A stretch of 64,000 bases of DNA, from NCBI GenBank assembly GCA_910585575.1, contig CAJUFS010000006.1, positions 1 to 64,000 on the forward strand. The letters are read 5' to 3'. Of this stretch, positions 42,814 to 49,737 are shown piece by piece. The notes beneath the pieces were generated by a model that had not been told where the DNA came from, did no database searches, and was given only the letters and a program-made list of their open reading frames with translations. The position numbers were made by a program, and so were the translations under genes. The DNA is from an uncultured Adlercreutzia sp. Lineage in GTDB: Bacteria > Actinomycetota > Coriobacteriia > Coriobacteriales > Eggerthellaceae. Within the stretch, counting starts at the first letter, position 1, and each line of letters opens with the position of its first letter.

Positions 42814-44124
42814 ATGACGAAGAAGGAAACGTGCGCGGAGGAGACGGCGGCTGCAGTCGTGGAAGCCGAGACGGTGGTTGAGGGTGGCGAGCCGACGGCG
42901 GCTGCAAAAGCCGGAGTTGCGACAGCGTCTGGAGGGGCTGCTGAGCCAATGGCGCCCACTTCCAGGGCAGCGGAGAAGGCCCCCAAGAAGAAGCGCCCCA
43001 CCATTGTCAAGGTGCGCCGGAGCGCCGTGCTGATCATCTTCGCGTCCGTTGTGCTGGGTTTGCTGTTGTCCAATGGCTGGGGCACGTTGTCCGCCATGGG
43101 CTATGGTGCCATTACCTACCTGTGCCCCGTTGGTGCGCTCGAGACGCTGTTCGCCAGCCATACGTTTATTCCCCGGGTGGTTATTGCCCTGGTGGTTGCC
43201 CTGGTGGTCATTGCGCTGCTGGGCCGCATGTTCTGCGCATGGGCCTGCCCGGTGCCTCCGTTGCGCCGTCTGTTCCGCGGCGATAAGAAGAAGCATGGGG
43301 CGATGGCCGGGCATGGTCCGGAGGCGACCGCGGCTGGCGCCGAGGGTGCAACGTCGGATGAGACGTGCGGCGATGCCGAGGGCGCTGGTTGTGGCATGAC
43401 GAGGGACGCGTCCGCGGCCCTCGCGGCGACCGAGTCCGGGGCTGCCGCCAAGGAGGCGGCGCATGCCGCAAGCGCCCCGGCGATGGCCGCATCCGGTTGT
43501 CACTCGTGCTCTACCTGCGGCTCGTGCAAGCTGCCCCCGGTGGGCGGCAAGCGCGACGGCCTGCAGATCGACTCGCGCCACGGCGTGCTCGCCGGCGCGG
43601 TTATCTCCAGTGCCATCTGCGGCTTCCCCGTCTTCTGCTTGGTATGCCCCGTGGGACTGACCATTGCCTTGGTGGTGTGCCTGTTCCGAGCGGTGTTCCA
43701 GCAGGACCCCACGGTGTCCATCCTGGTGTTCGCCGCCATCTTGTTGGTAGAGGTGGTGTTCTTCCGCAAATGGTGCCACAAGTTCTGCCCCATTGGCGCG
43801 CTGATGAGCCTGGTGGGCGCTAAGGCGCCGGTGCTTAAGCCCCAGGTGGATGAAGAGAAATGCCTGCGCAGCCATGGCATCGACTGCAAGGTGTGCGTGC
43901 AAAGCTGCCCCGAGGAGCTTGACCCGCACAGCGCGCGTCTTTCCGAGTGCACGCGCTGTGCCGAGTGCGTGCAGGCTTGTCCGGCCGGCGCCATCAAGCT
44001 GCGCACGCGCAAGCCGGTGGCCGAGCGGGTCGCCAACCCAGTGACGACTCCTCCCGTGAGGGACGCGGCGCCGAAGTGCTTGAACTTCCCGAGGACGCCC
44101 TGCCCGAATAGGCAGCGGCGCTGA
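42814..44124 (+). CDS. NapH-like membrane ferredoxin
   Basis: The 436-residue protein has about four to five membrane helices and the NapH pair of CxxxCP motifs: CAWACPVPP (near 144) and CHKFCPIGA (near 322). It has a C-terminal double ferredoxin with CLRSHGIDCKVCVQSCP and CTRCAECVQACPAGA. The N-terminal ~60 residues are an Ala/Glu-rich extension, and an Ala/Gly loop rich in Cys (CHSCSTCGSCKL) divides the membrane part. The start is three bases after the NapG-like gene. The last codons fall inside a 36-bp tandem repeat. Confidence 0.83.
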   Translation: MTKKETCAEETAAAVVEAETVVEGGEPTAAAKAGVATASGGAAEPMAPTSRAAEKAPKKKRPTIVKVRRSAVLIIFASVVLGLLLSNGWGTLSAMGYGAITYLCPVGALETLFASHTFIPRVVIALVVALVVIALLGRMFCAWACPVPPLRRLFRGDKKKHGAMAGHGPEATAAGAEGATSDETCGDAEGAGCGMTRDASAALAATESGAAAKEAAHAASAPAMAASGCHSCSTCGSCKLPPVGGKRDGLQIDSRHGVLAGAVISSAICGFPVFCLVCPVGLTIALVVCLFRAVFQQDPTVSILVFAAILLVEVVFFRKWCHKFCPIGALMSLVGAKAPVLKPQVDEEKCLRSHGIDCKVCVQSCPEELDPHSARLSECTRCAECVQACPAGAIKLRTRKPVAERVANPVTTPPVRDAAPKCLNFPRTPCPNRQRR

Positions 44125-44200
44125 GAGCGGATGCCCTGCCCGCATAGGCGGAGGCGCTGATAGCGGATGCCCTGCCCGCGTAAGCAGCGGCACTGATATG
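44093..44200 (+). repeat. Three tandem 36-bp repeats across the napH-like stop codon
   Basis: Units at 44093-44128, 44129-44164 and 44165-44200 are near identical (core GCCCTGCCCGCATAGGCG, then GCTGATAGCG). The stop codon of the NapH-like gene is in the first unit. A GGAGGCGGCT/AGCCGCCTCC hairpin (44202-44242) follows and may end the transcript, although it has no T run. Confidence 0.8.
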
Positions 44201-44284
44201 TGGAGGCGGCTTTCGAATCACCCCTTCGGTCCAGCCGCCTCCGCGCCCGTTGAGTCATTTTATGCAGATAGGGGATGAGATCTC

Positions 44285-45250
44285 ATGAAACCAAGAAAGC
44301 TGTATGCCGGTAATCCCGGCGTTGAATATCACGTGGCCGCCCAGGGCGCCTCCAGCGATGTGGCCGAGTTCGTCGGTATGATCCAAGAGGCGGGGCTCGA
44401 TACGCCGGTGGCGTGGTTCAGCCACCAGCACCAGGAAGCTCGACCGGGCCTGTGGCTGACCGAGGGCAATTTCCGCTTGAAGAACGGCTCCTTCGTCGAC
44501 CCATGGAGCCTGGACTGCTATGGCGCTCAGTATTACGAGCCCTGGTCAAGCGGTCGTCACACCTGCTTGCGCATCGGCTACACCGAAACAGTGCCGGCCG
44601 AGGCCAAGCCCTTTGCGACGGTAGGGGAGTTCCTCGATGTGCTCACCGAGTTCGTGCCCGAGGTGGCCGCCGTGGTGGCCGCCAACGAAGCGACTGGTCA
44701 AGAGGCGGCCGCCACGGATGAGGAGGCTGCGGGCGCGGATGCTGCGGATGCTGCGGGCGAGGGCGTCCCCGTCGAGGATGCCGCGGATGCGGACGGCGCC
44801 CCTGCGGGTGCCGCGACGGCCGAGGCGTCGGAAGGCACGGAAGCTGCGGCTGTGTCCGCAGTGCAGGTGATGGCAGCGATTGCAGGCACCGATCTGACGG
44901 CTGAGGTTGTGGCTAGCGTGCCGGCGGATGCGAATGGCCAGGAATCTGAGTTGCCTACGGACGGCAACCTTGCGGAAGCGGTGGCGACGGAGCCCGCCGG
45001 GAACCCTGCCACCGAGGCTAAAACGAGCGGTGACGCTGCCGCAGACGCTGCAGCCGAGGCTGAAGCGAGCGGTGACGCCGCTGCAGGCGATGTCGAGGAC
45101 AGCGAATCAGCCCTTCCGGTCATCGAGTGCAGCCGTCTCATCCAGCCCGATGCCGACTTCGAGAAGCACGGCGCCCTGACGCGCGGCTGGCACATCCAGG
45201 TATGGGAAGCCGACGACGAGAACACCCCATACCTGGTAGTATTCGGCTAA
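44285..45250 (+). CDS. Hypothetical protein with split conserved ends and acidic Ala-rich middle
   Basis: The 321-residue protein has an ordered N-terminal part (about 1-130: YHVAAQGASSDVAEFVGMIQEAGLD, WSLDCYGAQYYEPWSSGRH) and an ordered C-terminal end (about 275-321, GWHIQVWEADDENTPYLVVFG). They are joined by ~145 residues of Ala/Glu/Asp/Gly low complexity. No signal peptide or membrane helix is visible, and I do not recognise the family. It stands alone between the molybdoenzyme operon and repeat array B. The ATG at 44285 has only a weak upstream site. Confidence 0.65.
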   Translation: MKPRKLYAGNPGVEYHVAAQGASSDVAEFVGMIQEAGLDTPVAWFSHQHQEARPGLWLTEGNFRLKNGSFVDPWSLDCYGAQYYEPWSSGRHTCLRIGYTETVPAEAKPFATVGEFLDVLTEFVPEVAAVVAANEATGQEAAATDEEAAGADAADAAGEGVPVEDAADADGAPAGAATAEASEGTEAAAVSAVQVMAAIAGTDLTAEVVASVPADANGQESELPTDGNLAEAVATEPAGNPATEAKTSGDAAADAAAEAEASGDAAAGDVEDSESALPVIECSRLIQPDADFEKHGALTRGWHIQVWEADDENTPYLVVFG

Positions 45251-45282
45251 AGCGCTCGTGTTCCTCCAGCCCGTCGCGTCTC

Positions 45283-45640
45283 AGGTTCCAGAAACGGCCG
45301 GTTTGGTTCCCTTGTCGCGTATCGCAGCAAAATCTGACCTGGCGTTTTGCCGCGACGGGGAACCAAACTGCTCGATTTCGACAGGGAACGGGGAACCAAA
45401 CTGCCCCATTCTGGAACCTCAGGGCGTCGAGGGGAGCCAAAGCGCCTGCTTTTGGCAACGCCGCGGGAACCAAATCGCCCGATCTTGGAACCCGGTGTCC
45501 TAGGCTCGGAACCAAATCGCCCGATCTTGGAACCCGCTGCCCTGGGCTCGGAACCAAACCGCTCGCTCTTGGAGCCCGGCAGCCCGACTCCGCAGCCAAT
45601 TCCCCGTGCTCGGGAACAAAACCCGCAAATCGTGGAACCT
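45283..45640. repeat. GGAACCAAA repeat array B
   Basis: This array is homologous to array A: the same inverted opening block (GGTTCCAGAAACGG, then GGTTTGGTTCCC), then direct copies of GGGAACCAAA(T/C)CGCCCG...CTTGGAACCC. Three copies (starting 45466, 45508 and 45550) have an exact 42-bp period and are nearly identical; the rest are diverged. It fills the spacer between the hypothetical gene and hicB. Frames open across it appear artefactual. Confidence 0.8.
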
Positions 45641-45649
45641 CGCGGCTCC

Positions 45650-46099
45650 CTAAGCTTCCTGTACTCGCGGGCGACCAGCGGGGCGGCGAGTGGCTTGGTA
45701 GGCTTCGATGCTGGTCAAAGTCACGTTTGTTCCATCGAGTGTGCGTCGACCGTCGAGCTTCTTCTCGCGAATCAGCTGAGAGACGCGCCCAGGAGTGACG
45801 TTGAGCATGCGCGCTGCCTCGGCGGCGCTGACCGAGGACTCGCCGAGGCGCGTTTCGTCGGTGTTGGCGTAGAGGTACACAACGCGGGCGTCGTCGCTTT
45901 TGAGAGAGGTTGCCTCGGGGATAGGCAGTCCGTAGTCGGCGAGTGAGGCCAGATGGGTTTCAAGGCTGTCCGAGATGCTTTCAATAGCCTCCATGAAGGT
46001 TGCGCCTTGGCCAAAACACCCGGGAAGATCGGGGATTTCCGCCCACCAACCGCCTTCTTGCTCCTGCCGAACGAGTGCGCCATAAACATATTTCGCCAT
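45650..46099 (-). CDS. hicB: HicB-family antitoxin with DNA-binding domain
   Basis: The 149-residue protein starts with the HicB fold (GGWWAEIPDLPGCFGQGATFMEAIESISDSLETHL, about 15-50) and ends with an excisionase/MerR-like helix-turn-helix (SAAEAARMLNVTPGRVSQLIREKKLDGRR, about 92-120). It should neutralise HicA and repress the operon. The ATG at 46099 is chosen because translation then begins MAKYVYGALV, typical of the family; GGAGGGT lies before it. It follows hicA by 25 bases. The last bases abut repeat array B. Confidence 0.9.
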   Translation of the reverse strand: MAKYVYGALVRQEQEGGWWAEIPDLPGCFGQGATFMEAIESISDSLETHLASLADYGLPIPEATSLKSDDARVVYLYANTDETRLGESSVSAAEAARMLNVTPGRVSQLIREKKLDGRRTLDGTNVTLTSIEAYQATRRPAGRPRVQEA

Positions 46100-46124
46100 G
46101 GGGTGACCCTCCTGTTCACTGTTG

Positions 46125-46331
46125 CTAGCGCCAGCCCGCCAGCTTCGCAATTTTTTGGTAAATGGACGGAAGCACTTCTTTCTTGCCGGTGTCGATGGTG
46201 ATGAGCGCTGGCACATCTGGCTTGAAGAAGTTGATGTGGTCGCCCTTGCCGTTACGCATGATCCATCCTTCGCGGTTGAGGCGCGCCATGACTTTGCGAG
46301 TGCTGTGTGATTCGCGGGATTGCTTTGGCAT
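46125..46331 (-). CDS. hicA: HicA-family mRNA interferase toxin
   Basis: The 68-residue protein has the double-stranded-RNA-binding-like HicA fold, with the catalytic histidine in GKGDHINFF (His32) and the C-terminal VPALITIDTGKKEVLPSIYQKIAKLAG segment. HicA toxins cleave mRNA and tmRNA. It is the first gene of the hicAB pair, the usual order for this family. AAGAAAGGC precedes the ATG on this strand. Confidence 0.9.
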   Translation of the reverse strand: MPKQSRESHSTRKVMARLNREGWIMRNGKGDHINFFKPDVPALITIDTGKKEVLPSIYQKIAKLAGWR

Positions 46332-46364
46332 AGCAGAGCCTTTCTTGCATGCCCCGAAATCGTC

Positions 46365-46393
46365 TTAATATTAAACTATTTAGAATTAATACT
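46365..46393. promoter_or_regulatory. AT-rich palindromic region upstream of hicAB
   Basis: The 29-base stretch TTAATATTAAAC...AGAATTAATACT is AT-only in its arms (ATTAA/TTAAT inverted) and lies 34 bases before hicA on the minus strand. It is a likely promoter/operator for HicB autoregulation. The rest of the 46332-46702 gap holds no gene that I can see; a TTGACG at 46562 may belong to the promoter of the next operon. Confidence 0.5.
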
Positions 46394-46702
46394 CAACGGC
46401 TTCGAGGGCGGCGATCGAGCAGATTGCGCCATTGTGGCACGCCGCGCTTGCGACCTGTTTCCTCATAAACGAACCGCGTGGGAAAATGATATGCATGCAG
46501 CGTAAACGACCAGTTCAAATTTATTCGTTCATAAATATAGTGGGTTTTACGGGACGGCTATTTTGACGATAAATCGCTCCAGCATCATGCAATTCCTTTG
46601 TTATGGAGGATGCGTTGAATGCGCGCCATTTCTATGATTGCCCTCGGCTCGTAAAGATAATGATGTCAACAGACGGGCCATGATCGAATAGAGGAGGATC
46701 AC

Positions 46703-49051
46703 ATGGCTAGCGATGGACTGAAGCGGGTGAGCGGGGGCTTGTCCCGTCGTCGTTTTCTCCAAGGGCTTGCGGTAAGCACCGTGGCGGCGGCAGGGCTGAC
46801 CAGTTGCGCCCCGCAGGCGGACACCGGCGAAGAGTCGCTTTCCGATACCGGGGAGGGCAAGGCTGCGGGGTATCAGTACGACTGGGAAACGGCCGAGGGA
46901 GAGATCGTTCACGGCGTCTGCCCGAAGAACTGCTATGACACGTGCCGTATCTGCACCAAGGTAGTGGACGGTGTGGCTGTTCAGATCCGCGGTGACAAGG
47001 ACAACCCCTACACGGCAGGCAGCCCCTGCGTGAAGGGCCAGACCTACTTGGATTACCATTACTCCGAGGACCGCATCATCTACCCCATGAAGCGCGTGGG
47101 GGCCAAGGGTCCGGGCGCGCAGTTCGAGCGCATCTCGTGGGAAGAGGCTGTGCAGACCATTACCGATCGCTTCAAAGAGATCATCGCCAATGAGGGTTCC
47201 GAGGCCATTGTGCCCTACACGTTCTCGGGTACTTTCGGTCTGATCAACGGCTGCTTCTTCAGCGGCGTTTTGCGCTTCTTGTACCGCATGGGTGCTTCGG
47301 CTTTGATGCCGAACATGTGCGAGGCAGCCGGTGTGGCGGCTCTGCCGTACACCTACGGTGCGCAGAAGGACGTCGATCCTGAGCAGTACGCCAACACCAA
47401 GCTGTACGTTTCCTGGGGCAGCAACTTGTCGGCCACTTCGGTTCATGCCGTCAAGTATGTGAAGCAGTGTATTGAGAACGGCGGCAAAGTGGTCGTCATT
47501 AACCCCTTCCGCATCCCCCTGTGCGAGTGGGCCGACCAGTGGATCAAGATTCGCCCCGGCACCGATACGCCGTTTGCCCTCGGTGTGGTGAAGATTCTGC
47601 TGGACGAGGAAATTTACGACAAGGAATATGTCGGCAAGTACTGCATGGGCCTCGACGAGCTGAGAAAGGCGGCCGACGAGTGGCCGGCCGAGCGCGTTGC
47701 CGAGACCTGCGACTGTACGGTAGAGGAGCTGCAGACGTTCGCCCGCACCTATGCCGAGGCGGAGACCTCTATCATCCAGATGGGAATGCAGGTGAATCGC
47801 GATTCCAACGGTGGCTCGAAGATTCGCGCCATCAGCTTCCTGCCCGCGCTGACGGGTCAGATCGGCACCAATGCGGCCGCGGGCTATCAGTGGCTCACGT
47901 GCGGCTACTGGGCGCTCAACTTCGACAACGTGTCCATGGGTTCCCAGTTCCTGGGAGCTCCCACTCCTGGCGGCGGCTATGTGACTACCTGGGACCAGAT
48001 CGAGGCAGGCGACTACAAGTACCGCGTCATTAACATTGCCGATTACGCCGACGTGCTGAACGAGACCGGTCGCTATAAGGGCCAGCCCTGCCGTGCCATC
48101 TTCGTCTACAACGGCAACCCGCTGGTCAGCGTTCCCAACAATAAGCGGGTGCGCGAGGGCTTCGCCCGCGACGAGGTGTTCGTGGTGGTATCCGACAAGT
48201 GGTACACCGACACCGCTGACTATGCCGACATCATTCTGCCCTGTACGGACATCCTGGAAACCGAGGACATCCACCAGGACTACCACGGCTGGTACCTCAA
48301 CCACAACACGCCGGCGGTGGCGCCTGCGGGCGAGGCCAAGACCAACATCGAGATGGCCAACACCCTGGCCAAAGCCATGGGCTACACCGACCCGTGCTTC
48401 GACGAGGATATCCCCACCCTGGCTAAGGCTCTCATCGAGGGCACCGACGGTGCGAACCCCATCTACGGCCCCGATATGAGCTACGAGACGCTGAAGAAGG
48501 AGCATTGGCGCAAGCTGCCCGATTTCGTTCCCTATGCGGACGACCTTGCCAACGGCTTTGGCACGCCTTCGGGCAAGATCGAGTTCTACTCCGAGCAGCT
48601 GAAGGATTTGGGGCTGCATCCTGTCGTCGAGTACATCCCCTCCGCCGAGAGCAAGGACGGCACCCCTGATTTGGCGAAGACCTATCCGCTCAATTTCCTG
48701 ACGGTCACTTCGAAGAACCTGTGCGGTTCGAACTGGCACAACATTGGCAAGATTCGTCTGCTGCACGGCGATCCGCTGCTGTACATCAACGAGGCGGACG
48801 CGGCGGCCCGCGGCATTGTCGATGGTGACGATGTCGAGGTGTTCAACGATCGTGGCGTGTGCAACTCACTGAAGGCGCTGGTCGTTGGCGACGACGTTAT
48901 TGCCGCTGGTAATGTGGCCGGCCTGAAGAGCGCTTGGCCGAAGGTCATGGATGGCAAGAACAATGTGAATGTGACCACGCCGAGCTATACGTCCGACTAT
49001 GGCATGGGCACGTCCTTCCAGTCCAATCTGGTCGACGTGCGCAAGGCGTAA
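46703..49051 (+). CDS. Tat/lipoprotein molybdopterin oxidoreductase, catalytic subunit
   Basis: The 782-residue enzyme has a Tat motif (LSRRRFLQG) followed by a lipobox at Cys35 (GLTSC), so it is probably exported and lipid-anchored. The Fe-S motif is Cys73-x3-Cys77-x3-Cys81...Cys109. A cysteine in PNMCEAAGVAAL is the likely Mo ligand. Later segments (VYNGNPLVSVPNNKRVREGF, SDKWYTDTADYADIILPCTDILETED, PSGKIEFYSEQL) match the PhsA/PsrA/anaerobic dehydrogenase branch. Only a ferredoxin gene follows; no dedicated membrane subunit is adjacent. Substrate unknown. GAGGAGG precedes the ATG. Confidence 0.9.
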   Translation: MASDGLKRVSGGLSRRRFLQGLAVSTVAAAGLTSCAPQADTGEESLSDTGEGKAAGYQYDWETAEGEIVHGVCPKNCYDTCRICTKVVDGVAVQIRGDKDNPYTAGSPCVKGQTYLDYHYSEDRIIYPMKRVGAKGPGAQFERISWEEAVQTITDRFKEIIANEGSEAIVPYTFSGTFGLINGCFFSGVLRFLYRMGASALMPNMCEAAGVAALPYTYGAQKDVDPEQYANTKLYVSWGSNLSATSVHAVKYVKQCIENGGKVVVINPFRIPLCEWADQWIKIRPGTDTPFALGVVKILLDEEIYDKEYVGKYCMGLDELRKAADEWPAERVAETCDCTVEELQTFARTYAEAETSIIQMGMQVNRDSNGGSKIRAISFLPALTGQIGTNAAAGYQWLTCGYWALNFDNVSMGSQFLGAPTPGGGYVTTWDQIEAGDYKYRVINIADYADVLNETGRYKGQPCRAIFVYNGNPLVSVPNNKRVREGFARDEVFVVVSDKWYTDTADYADIILPCTDILETEDIHQDYHGWYLNHNTPAVAPAGEAKTNIEMANTLAKAMGYTDPCFDEDIPTLAKALIEGTDGANPIYGPDMSYETLKKEHWRKLPDFVPYADDLANGFGTPSGKIEFYSEQLKDLGLHPVVEYIPSAESKDGTPDLAKTYPLNFLTVTSKNLCGSNWHNIGKIRLLHGDPLLYINEADAAARGIVDGDDVEVFNDRGVCNSLKALVVGDDVIAAGNVAGLKSAWPKVMDGKNNVNVTTPSYTSDYGMGTSFQSNLVDVRKA

Positions 49052-49081
49052 CGGCACCCGTCAAGAAGAAGGAGCTATCTA

Positions 49082-49603
49082 ATGGCTAGTCAAATGGGAT
49101 TTCTCTTGGATCAAAAGTGGTGCATCGGCTGCCAGTCCTGCGTAACGGGCTGCCAGATGCGCCATCGTACCCCCGACGATATTCAGCTGCGCAAGGCTAC
49201 CAGCTTCGAGCAGCAGCCCGTGGGCCCCTGGATTTCCACGGCCTGTAACCATTGCGAGGATCCGGCCTGTGCCAGCGTGTGCCCCACCGGCGCCACCATG
49301 AAGCGCGAGGACGGCATTGTGGTGCACGACCCCGAAGTGTGCATCGGCTGCCAGTCCTGCGTAAAGGCCTGCCCTTACGAGCATCCCGCGTATCTGGAGG
49401 AGGAGAACCGCATCATCCGCTGCGATATGTGCGCGGCCCGCTTGGATGCCGGCGATATTCCCGCCTGCGTGGAGGCCTGCCCCATGAAGATTCTGACGGT
49501 GGACACCGTCGAGAACAACGAGGCCGCCGGCGGCGTGCCTGAGGGCGTGGGCTTTACCGTGGAGGCAACGGTGCCTTCTACACGCTTCATTCCCATCGCG
49601 TAA
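49082..49603 (+). CDS. Ferredoxin subunit of the lipoprotein molybdoenzyme
   Basis: The 173-residue protein has four cysteine clusters of the DmsB/PhsB kind: CIGCQSCVTGCQ, CNHCEDPACASVCPTGA, CIGCQSCVKACPYE and CDMCAARL...PACVEACPM. It has no signal peptide and probably travels with the Tat-signal subunit just upstream. AAGAAGGAG precedes the ATG, 30 bases after the catalytic gene. Confidence 0.9.
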   Translation: MASQMGFLLDQKWCIGCQSCVTGCQMRHRTPDDIQLRKATSFEQQPVGPWISTACNHCEDPACASVCPTGATMKREDGIVVHDPEVCIGCQSCVKACPYEHPAYLEEENRIIRCDMCAARLDAGDIPACVEACPMKILTVDTVENNEAAGGVPEGVGFTVEATVPSTRFIPIA

Positions 49604-49630
49604 CCGCGCATCATTCAACCATTAAGAGAA

Positions 49631-49718
49631 GGGCCGTCGCCGGGGAAGGCGACGGCCCGCTGGGCAGGACGCGTGGGCGGCATTTCGCCGACCCCTCCCT
49701 GGAATGTCGCCCACGCGT
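49631..49718 (+). terminator. Two consecutive long hairpins before the GlcD-like gene
   Basis: GGGCCGTCGCC/GGCGACGGCCC (49631-49658) and ACGCGTGGGCG/CGCCCACGCGT (49669-49718) form stable stems, but neither ends in a T tract. They may attenuate transcription, stabilise mRNA ends, or terminate in a factor-dependent way. Confidence 0.5.
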
Positions 49719-49737
49719 CTTTGAGAGGAGAAGCACT

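Noticed and set aside
45127..45946. Open frames across array B, one of about 220 codons
   Set aside because: Same reasons as for array A; they also run into hicB on the opposite strand.
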